In this document: positions 1-6,452 of the stretch, piece by piece | Layout: each line of letters starts with the position of its first letter | How positions within the stretch are numbered: the first letter of the stretch is position 1 | Origin: Bacteroidales bacterium UBA6192 | GTDB taxonomy: Bacteria; Bacteroidota; Bacteroidia; Bacteroidales; F082 | Reading direction: 5' to 3' | NCBI GenBank assembly: GCA_002422725.1 | Contig: DITE01000004.1 | Location: 1 to 12,690 of the forward strand | Length of the DNA: 12,690 nucleotides | Notes under the pieces: model-generated | What the model was told of the DNA's origin: nothing | The model's input: the letters and a program-made list of their open reading frames with translations, nothing else | The model's database searches: none | Made by a program: the position numbers and the translations under genes

Positions 1-1
1 G

Positions 2-74
<73 letters not shown>

Positions 75-98
75 ATTTACTTTTTGTAAAAGAGCCTG

Positions 99-106
99 CA
101 AAGGTA
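99..106 (-). promoter_or_regulatory. Probable -7 box for the tRNA-Lys gene
   Basis: On the minus strand this reads TACCTTTG, a full match to the Bacteroidota primary-sigma -7 element TAnnTTTG. It lies 25 nt upstream of the tRNA 5' end, which fits a short leader. A possible -33 TTTG (plus-strand CAAA at 131-134) is 24 bp further upstream, slightly longer than the usual 19-21 bp spacing, so only the -7 element is convincing. Confidence 0.5.
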
Positions 107-172
107 AATAAATTCTGTTTGTATCTAAACCAAATCAGAAGTGTTTATTACCTGAGTACCGGATAATCTGAT

Positions 173-180
173 TACTTTTG
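173..180 (+). promoter_or_regulatory. Possible -7 box for meaB
   Basis: TACTTTTG matches TAnnTTTG and lies 20 nt upstream of the TTG start, implying a very short 5' leader. No clear -33 TTTG is seen at the expected distance, so this call rests on one element. Confidence 0.35.
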
Positions 181-199
181 CTTTTTAACTGACCCTATT

Positions 200-1285
200 T
201 TGGACGAATCAGCCGAATATAACTCACACCTGAAGGTAAACGAGGGAATAGAGCAGCCCGGGCAGATTAACCCAACGGCTGTCGACCGCCTGCGCTCCCT
301 GCGACAGGGTTTGCTGTCACCATCGGCCTATGTCGATGGTATTCTTGCAGGCGACATGGTGCTGCTCAGCAAAGCCATCACCCTTGTCGAAAGTGCATTG
401 CCTGTTCATCAGGAAATTGCACAGGAAATCATTGCGGCCTGTCTTCCCAGGGCAGGCAAAGCCGTTCGGCTGGGAATCACTGGAGTTCCCGGGGCAGGCA
501 AAAGTACCTTCATCGAGGCATTGGGAATGCACCTGATCGGCAAAGGCAGTAAAGTGGCTGTGCTGGCAATCGATCCAAGCAGTCAGCGATCAAAGGGGAG
601 CATACTGGGCGACAAAACCCGCATGGAAAGTCTGGCAACCCACCCGCAGGCATACATACGTCCATCTGCAGCAGCAGGGACACTGGGAGGGGTGGCACGC
701 AAAACCCGCGAAACCATCATGCTGTGTGAGGCAGCAGGATTCGATATCATCATCGTGGAAACAGTGGGCGTCGGACAGTCAGAAACCGCCGTTCATGCTA
801 TGGTTGATTATTTTCTGCTGTTGATGATCAGTGGGGCAGGCGATGAGTTGCAGGGGATCAAACGTGGCATCATGGAAATGGCTGATGGTATCGCCATCAA
901 TAAAGCCGATGGCGATAATATTCCAAAAGCAAACAGGGCAAAAGCCGAATGTGAAAATGCCCTGCATCTGTTTCCACTTCCCGCCTCGGGGGTAAGTCCG
1001 GGGGTTTTAACCTGCTCGGCACTCACCGGCAACAATATTGACGGGGTTTGGAAGATGGTTGAAGAGTATATCCGGACCACCCGCGACAATGGATTTATGG
1101 AACAGAAAAGGCTCCTGCAGTCGGTTCAGGTTCTTTATGAGCATATCGACAGCCAGCTTAAAACAATGTTTCTCTCCGATCCTGAAGTCAGCCGGTTGTT
1201 GCCCATACTCGAGCAACAGATTTTCGAAAGTAAGGTGAGTGCCTATCAGGCCGCTAACATCTTGTTGCAGGCCTGGAAAAAGTGA
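200..1285 (+). CDS. meaB: MeaB/ArgK-family P-loop GTPase, chaperone of methylmalonyl-CoA mutase
   Basis: This 361-residue G3E-type GTPase belongs to the MeaB/ArgK/MMAA family. Family members load and protect adenosylcobalamin on methylmalonyl-CoA mutase in the cytoplasm. Visible motifs are Walker A GVPGAGKST (residues 95-103), AIDPSS (123-128), SILGDKTRM (134-142), the ETVGVGQSE Walker B/switch stretch (187-195) and the NKAD base-recognition motif (234-237). Length is close to the family norm. The start is TTG: the first in-frame ATG (position 356) would remove about 50 residues, whereas the N-terminal stretch VNEGIEQPGQINP resembles what I recall of Bacteroides MeaB N-termini, and an in-frame stop lies at 164-166. 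No mutase subunit is next to it, so the partner must be encoded elsewhere. The C-terminal helical region, which mediates dimerisation in the family, is present. Family assignment is firm; the mutase partner is inferred. Confidence 0.95.
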   Translation: MDESAEYNSHLKVNEGIEQPGQINPTAVDRLRSLRQGLLSPSAYVDGILAGDMVLLSKAITLVESALPVHQEIAQEIIAACLPRAGKAVRLGITGVPGAGKSTFIEALGMHLIGKGSKVAVLAIDPSSQRSKGSILGDKTRMESLATHPQAYIRPSAAAGTLGGVARKTRETIMLCEAAGFDIIIVETVGVGQSETAVHAMVDYFLLLMISGAGDELQGIKRGIMEMADGIAINKADGDNIPKANRAKAECENALHLFPLPASGVSPGVLTCSALTGNNIDGVWKMVEEYIRTTRDNGFMEQKRLLQSVQVLYEHIDSQLKTMFLSDPEVSRLLPILEQQIFESKVSAYQAANILLQAWKK

Positions 1286-1369
1286 GTATCCTTTTACTCT
1301 TCCTTATTTAAAACCAGTATAAATTTCGTCCTTCACGGGAGTTAGGACTTCTGTTTTGCCCATTTTCAC

Positions 1370-1377
1370 TAAGTTTG
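1370..1377 (+). promoter_or_regulatory. Probable -7 box for the glutamine synthetase gene
   Basis: TAAGTTTG is an exact match to TAnnTTTG, 41 nt upstream of the ATG. A TTTTG run (1354-1358) lies only 11 bp upstream, too close to be a normal -33 box. A dyad GTCCT...AGGAC also lies just upstream in the meaB-GS gap. Confidence 0.45.
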
Positions 1378-1418
1378 CAGGAAATTAGGGAGAGTTAAAC
1401 CCCAAAAAACAGACCTTT

Positions 1419-2921
1419 ATGAATGAGATCACAGCCATGAATCCGAACCCATTGGTTCAGTATCTGAATAAGCCGGCATCTGCCTTTACCCGTGCCGATC
1501 TGATGCGTTATATCGAAGACCATGATATTGAAATGATCAATTTCAGGTATGTTGGCTGGGATGGCAGGCTGAAAACACTCAATTTTATCATTAACAGCCA
1601 CGACCATCTTGAATCCATCCTTTCGTCGGGCGAGCGTGTCGACGGATCGAGTCTGTTTCCTTTTGTCGAGCCGGGTTCGAGCGATCTGTATGTGATCCCC
1701 AAATACAAAACTGCCTTTCGCAACCCTTTTGCCGAAGTGCCCACCCTGGATATACTTTGCTCGTTTTATGACCGCCATGGCAATCCATTGGAGATTTCGC
1801 CCGAATACATCCTGAAAAAAGCCCACCGTGCAATGCAGAATGTTACCGGCCTTACTTTTGAAACCATGGGCGAGCTGGAATACTATATCATCAGCGAAGA
1901 AGAAGAACTGTATCCGGCAGTAGACCAAAAGGGCTATCACGAATCTTCGCCTTACAACAAATATGGTGATTATCGCCGCGAAGCCATGCGGCTGATTGCC
2001 CAGAGCGGCGGCCAGATAAAATACGGGCATTCGGAAGTCGGAAATTTCTCGCTCAACGGGAAACTGTATGAGCAGAATGAAATTGAATTTTTGCCCACGA
2101 ACGTGGAAGATGCTGCCGACCAGCTCGTTGTTGCCAAATGGATTATGCGCAAACTGGCTTACCAGTACGGAGTAACCATCACATTTGCCCCAAAAATTAC
2201 CGTGGGTAAGGCCGGAAGCGGCATGCATGTTCACACCCGTCTGATGAAGCAAGGTAAGAGTGTTATGATGAAAAAGGGAGTTTTAAGCGATGAAGCCAGA
2301 ACGGCTATTGCGGGCTACCTCAGCCTTGCCGCCTCACTCACCGCTTTTGGCAACACCAATCCGACCTCCTATTTCAGGCTGGTTCCACATCAGGAAGCTC
2401 CGACAAACATATGCTGGGGCGACCGTAACCGCTCCGTACTCGTGCGCGTACCACTTGGATGGTCAACAGAAAAAGACATGATTGCCGATGCCAACCCGGT
2501 TGAGAAGCCCGTGAAACTCGATTTCAGCCAGAAACAGACTGTCGAATTCCGCGCTCCCGATGGCTCTGCTGATATTTATCTGCTGATGGCCGGACTTACC
2601 GTTGCCGCACGCCATGGATTTGAAATGGACAACCCACTTGGATTTGCAGAGAAAACCTATGTGGATGTGAACATATTTGATGAGGCGAACAAGTCCAGGC
2701 AAAATGAGCTTGAGCAATTGCCGGCCTGTTGTATTGATTCGGGCGAAGCCCTCGAACGCCACAAAGCCATCTACATGGAGCACAATGTTTTTCCGGAGCG
2801 TATACTCGATTTCATCATTGCCTTTTTGAAACGCTACGACGACAAGGATCTTCGCAAACAGATCGGAAACAACGAGCAAAGAATATTGGAACTGGTGACA
2901 AAATTCTTCCACTGCGGATAA
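1419..2921 (+). CDS. glnA: Glutamine synthetase, type I-like (Bacteroidota ~500-residue form)
   Basis: A cytoplasmic enzyme predicted to make glutamine from glutamate, ammonia and ATP. Across 500 residues it carries the glutamine synthetase I landmarks: DGSS (75-78), the metal-binding GELEYY region (151-156), QNEIEF (219-224), GSGMHVH (266-272, ATP/metal site), NPTSYFRLVPHQEAP (314-328), RNRSVLVRVP (336-345) and EFRAPDG (376-382). The NLYDLPP adenylylation loop of enterobacterial GSI is absent, and about 30 extra residues lie between the RNRS and EFRAPD motifs. The protein ends in FFHCG, as I remember for Bacteroides homologues. ATG at 1419 is used; an in-frame ATG at 1437 is an alternative. 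The gene is monocistronic, with flanking gaps on both sides. Many Bacteroidota rely on the unrelated-length GSIII (GlnN) as main enzyme, so this could be a secondary or specialised synthetase, or a gamma-glutamyl ligase relative. The symbol is by family only. Confidence 0.9.
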   Translation: MNEITAMNPNPLVQYLNKPASAFTRADLMRYIEDHDIEMINFRYVGWDGRLKTLNFIINSHDHLESILSSGERVDGSSLFPFVEPGSSDLYVIPKYKTAFRNPFAEVPTLDILCSFYDRHGNPLEISPEYILKKAHRAMQNVTGLTFETMGELEYYIISEEEELYPAVDQKGYHESSPYNKYGDYRREAMRLIAQSGGQIKYGHSEVGNFSLNGKLYEQNEIEFLPTNVEDAADQLVVAKWIMRKLAYQYGVTITFAPKITVGKAGSGMHVHTRLMKQGKSVMMKKGVLSDEARTAIAGYLSLAASLTAFGNTNPTSYFRLVPHQEAPTNICWGDRNRSVLVRVPLGWSTEKDMIADANPVEKPVKLDFSQKQTVEFRAPDGSADIYLLMAGLTVAARHGFEMDNPLGFAEKTYVDVNIFDEANKSRQNELEQLPACCIDSGEALERHKAIYMEHNVFPERILDFIIAFLKRYDDKDLRKQIGNNEQRILELVTKFFHCG

Positions 2922-2993
2922 ATCAGTGTGATGTTCCTTTTGTCTGGCTTGGTGATTTTGTGGGAATAATTTCTTGAAAAATATTGTAACAGA

Positions 2994-4052
2994 TTATTCC
3001 ACAATCTTGTATACAGGTTTTTTACGATAAACTTTCTTAATCCATCCCGGCAGGATGACGGCTCCGATAAACAGGTAAGGATAGTAGCTGATCAAACGCC
3101 ATATCAGGGCCAATGGCACTGACCAGGCCAGGTTGGGGATGATATCGCCCAGAAAATCGGTGAAGATAAACTCAGCAACACCACTGCCACCGGGCGTGGG
3201 ACTTATAAGCAGCACTATCCACATGGTGAGTTGGCGGGCATAGATAAGCAGGTGATCGGCGAAACCCAGATGACTGAAAAAGAAGGCCATAAATATAAAG
3301 TTAACCACCCAGTATCGGCCTGTCCACGACAAGAAGGTGGCAATACCCGAGTAAAGCCAGTATTTCCACGATTTGTCCCTGATTTGCTGCGAGGTAACAA
3401 TCAGCTGGTTGGCCAGTTTACGGGCGCGCATACGAAATCGCCTCAGAAATGGAATCAGGAACACAAAGGATAACAGCCTCTTGAAAAAATGCGGGTTAAA
3501 AAAGAGGGTATAAAACAGTATAAGTGTATAAATAAAAATGAGTCCGTAACCCAGAAAAAGGGCTGTTCGCACCCCTTCGGCAAAAGGGAGCCCTATAGGT
3601 GGAAACACATTACTGCCAAATAGCAGAAAAACCAAGGGTGCCATGAGAATAAAAAACACCTCGTCCAGAAAAATAGCTGTAAGCACCACCGCGGTGCTCT
3701 TTCCTGAGTTGAGCCCCTCTTTGTAAAGGAAAAATATGGCAGGACCTGTTCCGCCAACAACTGAAGGGGAGACAGCCGAACTGAATTCCCACAGCATGAT
3801 TACCTGAAAAGCCTGTTTCCAGCTAAGTTCACCATCGGTGAGTATCATTATCCTGATGGTATAAGCCAGATCGCGCAAGCCCATCATCAGCAAAGAAACC
3901 CCAATCCAGAATGCTGCTGTCCACGACCAGCGCAAAAAGCTGAAGGCCTCCGGATCGAAGTTGCTGTAGAGCATCCACGAAGCCACGCCAAGGCCAAATA
4001 CCACAGGAATTAAGATCCTGCCGGGACGTAATGACTTTCTGAGGTCTTGCAT
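2994..4052 (-). CDS. YbhN / lysylphosphatidylglycerol synthase membrane-domain family protein (flippase-like)
   Basis: A 352-residue integral inner-membrane protein with about eight hydrophobic segments. It belongs to the family that shares the flippase-like membrane domain of MprF but has no aminoacyl-transferase domain. The two diagnostic loops are present: SPSVVGGTGPA (95-105) and PTPGGSGVAE (285-294). A basic cytoplasmic stretch (about 203-212, rich in Arg/Lys) separates the two halves. Homologues are thought to move lipids or lipid-linked substrates, but the substrate of this group is unknown and none can be inferred here. The start ATG (4050-4052 on the plus strand) is preceded closely by a -7-like box. 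The gene is convergent with glutamine synthetase (72-bp gap) and divergent from hsp20. Family call is good; function is uncertain. Confidence 0.85.
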   Translation of the reverse strand: MQDLRKSLRPGRILIPVVFGLGVASWMLYSNFDPEAFSFLRWSWTAAFWIGVSLLMMGLRDLAYTIRIMILTDGELSWKQAFQVIMLWEFSSAVSPSVVGGTGPAIFFLYKEGLNSGKSTAVVLTAIFLDEVFFILMAPLVFLLFGSNVFPPIGLPFAEGVRTALFLGYGLIFIYTLILFYTLFFNPHFFKRLLSFVFLIPFLRRFRMRARKLANQLIVTSQQIRDKSWKYWLYSGIATFLSWTGRYWVVNFIFMAFFFSHLGFADHLLIYARQLTMWIVLLISPTPGGSGVAEFIFTDFLGDIIPNLAWSVPLALIWRLISYYPYLFIGAVILPGWIKKVYRKKPVYKIVE

Positions 4053-4067
4053 GGAATAAAATTACGG

Positions 4068-4075
4068 CAAAAATA
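4068..4075 (-). promoter_or_regulatory. Possible -7 box for the flippase-like gene
   Basis: On the minus strand this reads TATTTTTG, matching TAnnTTTG, 15 nt upstream of the start codon. CAAA motifs on the plus strand at 4085-4088 and 4104-4107 do not fall at the expected -33 distance, so support is limited to this one box. Confidence 0.35.
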
Positions 4076-4154
4076 CAGATAAGCCAAACACAGGCGCATT
4101 TTCCAAATAAATTATTGATATATAAATTGTTAAGAAATTCAAAATTTTCTCACG

Positions 4155-4169
4155 TATGACAATATGACA
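4155..4169 (+). repeat. Tandem heptamer TATGACA-A-TATGACA upstream of hsp20
   Basis: Two copies of TATGACA separated by one base (4155-4161 and 4163-4169). They are followed 5 bp later by the palindrome at 4175-4188, and a related AATGACC lies at about 4195-4201. The arrangement could be a multi-site regulator-binding region, but no regulator can be named. Confidence 0.4.
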
Positions 4170-4174
4170 TGTTC

Positions 4175-4188
4175 GTTTTGATCAAAAC
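4175..4188. promoter_or_regulatory. Perfect 14-bp palindrome, candidate operator/enhancer of hsp20
   Basis: GTTTTGATCAAAAC is its own reverse complement. Its centre is about 70 bp upstream of the transcription start predicted from the -24/-12 element at 4225-4240, and about 117 bp upstream of the hsp20 ATG. That position suits an activator site, but it could equally serve the divergent flippase-like gene. No known consensus matches exactly. Confidence 0.45.
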
Positions 4189-4224
4189 AGACATAATGAC
4201 CGGGCTATAGGGCTAATTATGCAG

Positions 4225-4240
4225 TGGAATATATTTTGCA
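4225..4240 (+). promoter_or_regulatory. Candidate sigma-54 (-24/-12) promoter of hsp20
   Basis: TGGAATATATTTTGCA has the GG (4226-4227), exactly 10 bases, then GC (4238-4239) that define sigma-54 promoters. It matches TGGCAC-N5-TTGCA except at three of the first six bases (AAT where the consensus has CAC). The predicted start site is near 4251, giving a leader of about 47 nt. A housekeeping reading is also possible, because TATATTTTG overlaps a loose TAnnTTTG. Confidence 0.45.
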
Positions 4241-4283
4241 GGGCAATGATCATAAACAATTCACATAACAATAACTAAATAAT

Positions 4284-4289
4284 AGGAGG
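4284..4289 (+). promoter_or_regulatory. Strong Shine-Dalgarno AGGAGG for hsp20
   Basis: A full AGGAGG sits 8 nt before the ATG at 4298. The other genes in this window have A-rich starts without such a site, as is usual in Bacteroidota. It fixes the hsp20 start and suggests unusually efficient or specially controlled initiation. Confidence 0.7.
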
Positions 4290-4297
4290 ACAACACC

Positions 4298-4729
4298 ATG
4301 AACTTAATCCGATTTAATCCACACCCGGTAAGTCTTCTATCCGAATTGATGGAAGATTTCGACAAGAATTTCTTCATGCGCAATGCAGAACCACAGGGAA
4401 TGGTTCCTTCGGTCAACATCCGTGAAAGCGAAGAAGGCTTTATGCTTGATTTGGCTGCGCCGGGACTGAAGAAAGAAGATTTCAAAGTAAACCTCGACAA
4501 CAATGTGCTGACGATTAGTTCGGAGCAGAAAAACGAAAACGAGGAGAAGAGTGAAAAGTACACCCGCAAGGAGTTCTTTTACAGCTCATTCAGCCGTTCG
4601 TTCACCCTGCCCAAGACCATTGATCTCGACAAGATCAAGGCCGACTACAACAACGGCATACTGTCGCTGAGTTTGCCCAAGCGCGAAGACGCCAAGGTGG
4701 CCGTAAACAGGGAAATTGCCATCGCATAG
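4298..4729 (+). CDS. Small heat-shock protein, Hsp20 / alpha-crystallin family
   Basis: A 143-residue ATP-independent chaperone that would hold unfolding proteins in the cytoplasm for refolding by other chaperones. The N-terminal arm (1-35) is followed by an alpha-crystallin domain (about 36-129) with the signatures LAAPGLKKEDFKV (52-64) and NNGILSLSLPK (118-128). It ends with a short tail containing the I-x-I oligomerisation motif, IAI (140-142). Length is normal for the family. The start is set by the AGGAGG 8 nt upstream. The gene is monocistronic, ended by a hairpin and a clear terminator. The leader contains a candidate sigma-54 promoter and upstream dyads, suggesting stress-activated transcription; this is inference. 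No anomalies in the coding sequence were noticed. Confidence 0.95.
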   Translation: MNLIRFNPHPVSLLSELMEDFDKNFFMRNAEPQGMVPSVNIRESEEGFMLDLAAPGLKKEDFKVNLDNNVLTISSEQKNENEEKSEKYTRKEFFYSSFSRSFTLPKTIDLDKIKADYNNGILSLSLPKREDAKVAVNREIAIA

Positions 4730-4753
4730 CACACAGCCGGGCATATTGAAACA

Positions 4754-4770
4754 ATCAGTCACGGACTGAT
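4754..4770 (+). repeat. Short hairpin in the hsp20 3' region
   Basis: ATCAGTC and GACTGAT form a 7-bp perfect stem with a 3-nt loop (ACG), 25 nt after the hsp20 stop. It precedes the terminator and may protect the mRNA 3' end; there is no T-run of its own. Confidence 0.45.
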
Positions 4771-4783
4771 ATCCACACACAAC

Positions 4784-4824
4784 AAAACAGCCTCCTGCTC
4801 AATAAAACGGGGGCTGTTTTTTTT
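4784..4824 (+). terminator. Rho-independent terminator of hsp20
   Basis: AAAACAGCCTCC (4784-4795) pairs with GGGGGCTGTTTT (4809-4820), allowing one T-G pair, around a 13-nt loop. The right arm runs directly into an 8-base T tract (4817-4824). Confidence 0.85.
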
Positions 4825-4873
4825 GGTTAACCTGAACGGACAAGTGAAAACTTAAAGTCGGGGACATTGTCCT

Positions 4874-4970
4874 CCCAACATCAAAAATCGTCAATCTTCG
4901 ATCATCAATACATTTTAGATTTCAATTATTTATGATTTTTGATTGCCGATCTTTGATTTTTGAGGTGGCT
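4874..4970. repeat. AT-rich repeat module, copy 1
   Basis: The left part (4874-4912) begins CCCAACATCAAAAATCG. The right part (4931-4970) carries GATTTTTGATTGC and ends GAGGTGGCT. The right part is a rough reverse complement of the left, so the module is an imperfect palindrome able to form a long cruciform. It is repeated at 5042-5144 with the same order of parts. Confidence 0.6.
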
Positions 4971-4980
4971 TTGCTCCAAG

Positions 4981-5032
4981 GGTGGTTTCGGCTCCGCTCA
5001 ACCACCGGGAAACATCAATCCGCTCAACCACC
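4981..5032. repeat. GC-richer spacer with a hairpin and a 13-bp direct repeat
   Basis: GGTGGTT (4981-4987) and AACCACC (5000-5006) form a 7-bp stem. CCGCTCAACCACC occurs twice, at 4994-5006 and 5020-5032. This spacer separates the two AT-rich modules. Confidence 0.55.
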
Positions 5033-5041
5033 AGAACTCCG

Positions 5042-5144
5042 CCCAACATCAAAAATCGACAATCTCCGATCATCAATCGTCAATACATCAGGGGATTCAT
5101 TGATTTTCGATTTTTGATTGCCTATTTTTGATCTTAGAAGTGGC
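5042..5144. repeat. AT-rich repeat module, copy 2
   Basis: The left part (5042-5087) repeats CCCAACATCAAAAATCG with a few base changes and an 8-base insertion (ATCGTCAA-type unit). The right part (5108-5144) repeats CGATTTTTGATTGCC and ends in AGTGGCT. Order and spacing mirror the copy at 4874-4970, at about 168 bp offset. Confidence 0.6.
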
Positions 5145-5185
5145 TCTATTATCCAGTTTAACCAGAACCATTACCATGCTAACAG

Positions 5186-5286
5186 GCTAACCCGCTAACA
5201 ACTTTTGAATTCAGATCAATTCAAAATTCCTAATTCAAAGAATGGCTAAATCTTGAATCTTAACAAGCTAACCCGCTAACAACTTT
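5186..5286. repeat. Direct repeat, two identical 20-mers 81 bp apart
   Basis: GCTAACCCGCTAACAACTTT occurs at 5186-5205 and again at 5267-5286. The similarity extends outward on both sides (AACA[G/A]G before, [T/C]GAAT after). Each 20-mer itself contains a tandem GCTAAC unit. No open frame or recombinase is associated. Confidence 0.7.
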
Positions 5287-5371
5287 CGAATCAACTAAAT
5301 TATCACAATACCCATTGAGTTTATGCCGCTCAGTAGGCCCATACAGATTGATGTGAAAATAATTCGCAAAT

Positions 5372-5405
5372 TTTGTCGTTATCAGACTATAAGGCTCTAA
5401 ATTTG
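5372..5405 (+). promoter_or_regulatory. Promoter of the lipoprotein gene
   Basis: A -33 TTTG (5372-5375) and a -7 TAAATTTG (5398-5405) are separated by 22 bp, one base longer than the usual range. The predicted start site is near 5412, about 24 nt before the ATG. This is the best two-element Bacteroidota promoter in the window. Confidence 0.6.
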
Positions 5406-5435
5406 TACGGTAATTAACCAACAAAAATTATTCCC

Positions 5436-6305
5436 ATGAAAAAGATTTTGTCTGTAATGATCATCCTGATCGCTGTTGTTTTGGTATCGTCCTGCAACAA
5501 AAAAATCAAGAAGGAAGTCGACCGGCTGAATACCGAGCGTGACAGCCTGATGGCATTAGCCATTGAAAAGGATACCTTTACAATGAGTTATGTCAAGGCT
5601 TTCAACTCCATTCAAGCCAACCTGGACTCAATCCGTCAGAAAGAAAAACTTATCTCGGAAATTACCACAGGCCGCATCGAAAATCCCGGCCGCCTCGAAG
5701 AGGATATTAACCGTGATATTGATGCCATTTATGAGCTCCTTGTGAAAAACCGTGAGATTGTAGACAACCTTCGTTATCAATTGAAAGGAACCCGCAACGA
5801 CAAAGCCGACTTAGAAAAAATGATCCTCAACCTCACCCAGCAAAATGAAGCCAAAGATGCTGAGATTACCCTGCTCAGAGAAGAACTGGCCGCAAAGAAA
5901 ATTACAATTTCTGATCTGGAGAAAAACCTTGCTGATATGGCAAGCAAAGGCCGCGCAAAGCAAGCAACGATCGATGCGCAGATAAAAGCCCTCAATAAGG
6001 TGTGGTATATCGTTGGCACCAAAAAGAATCTGCAGGAGATAAATATACTTACCAAAGAAGGTGGGTTTATTGGCCTTGGAAAAACCCGCAAGGTGAGCGA
6101 AAATTTCGACAAATCACTATTTACTGAAGCCGATATGCGTGAGTTGAAATCCATTACCTTACTCTCCAAAAAAGCTAAACTCGTCACAGTTCATCCGGCA
6201 GGAAGCTACGAAATTTCGGGCTACAAGACAGCCGATAGCCTGCTGATCAAGCATCCGGATGATTTCTGGAGCGCCTCCAGATATCTCGTGGTAATGCTTG
6301 ACTGA
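5436..6305 (+). CDS. Coiled-coil lipoprotein of unknown function
   Basis: A 289-residue predicted lipoprotein. A hydrophobic signal peptide (residues 4-19) ends in the lipobox VSSC with the lipidated Cys at 20, so the mature protein should be membrane-anchored in the periplasm or at the surface. Residues about 22-188 are rich in charged residues and heptad-like, suggesting a long coiled coil. A compact C-terminal domain follows, starting KVWYIVGTKKNLQEINI (188-204) and including GGFIGLGK (209-216), FTEADMREL (229-237) and a final beta-like stretch. This coiled-coil plus WYIVGTKK layout recurs in Bacteroidota lipoproteins; I recall some homologues being labelled Cbp1-type collagen-binding adhesins, but I cannot verify that here. 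It is monocistronic, with its own promoter and a strong terminator. The architecture resembles a spacer-plus-sensor or scaffolding protein; that is only an inference. Confidence 0.88.
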   Translation: MKKILSVMIILIAVVLVSSCNKKIKKEVDRLNTERDSLMALAIEKDTFTMSYVKAFNSIQANLDSIRQKEKLISEITTGRIENPGRLEEDINRDIDAIYELLVKNREIVDNLRYQLKGTRNDKADLEKMILNLTQQNEAKDAEITLLREELAAKKITISDLEKNLADMASKGRAKQATIDAQIKALNKVWYIVGTKKNLQEINILTKEGGFIGLGKTRKVSENFDKSLFTEADMRELKSITLLSKKAKLVTVHPAGSYEISGYKTADSLLIKHPDDFWSASRYLVVMLD

Positions 6306-6326
6306 TCACCTGCAATACGTCATCAG

Positions 6327-6361
6327 CCCCTCCGGATGCAGCCTTTCCGGAGGGGTTTTTC
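6327..6361 (+). terminator. Rho-independent terminator of the lipoprotein gene
   Basis: CCCCTCCGGA (6327-6336) and TCCGGAGGGG (6346-6355) form a perfect 10-bp GC-rich stem with a 9-nt loop, followed by a T run (6356-6361). It begins 21 nt after the stop codon. Confidence 0.95.
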
Positions 6362-6452
6362 TATGGGGCAAGAATTCAGAACAATGCCGGCTTCCATTCT
6401 TATGCCTTCATTGTTTTTGGCTGGAAGTTTTTGAGTGATTAAAACTGGTGCA

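Larger units (their letters stand above)
4830..5435. other. Gene-free AT-rich intergenic region carrying duplicated degenerate repeats
   Basis: About 600 bp between the hsp20 terminator and the lipoprotein gene hold no convincing coding sequence. From about 4874 to 5292 the tract consists of paired, partly inverted low-complexity repeats (ATCAAAAATCG-type and their complements) and two copies of a CTAACCCGCTAAC motif. The last 60 bp hold the lipoprotein promoter. Repeats of this general texture are familiar from Bacteroidota intergenic regions, but I cannot name a family. Confidence 0.7.

Noticed and set aside
1395..2252. 285-residue open frame on the minus strand
   Set aside because: It lies wholly opposite the glutamine synthetase, whose motifs are intact, and shows no recognisable domain.
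4932..5117. 61-residue frame in the repeat region
   Set aside because: It runs across low-complexity repeats (its protein repeats IFD/FDF-type strings) and has no support as a gene.
4874..5292. CRISPR array
   Set aside because: Repeat copies are only two per type, degenerate and irregularly spaced, and no cas gene is present.
5777..6187. 136-residue minus-strand frame, rich in Ser/Arg/Phe
   Set aside because: It is the complement of the Lys/Glu/Asp-rich coiled-coil gene; its composition is explained by that.
6435..6452. GTG start for the DUF1697 gene
   Set aside because: It adds six residues with no family similarity, while ATG 6453 sits just before the conserved LLRGINV segment.
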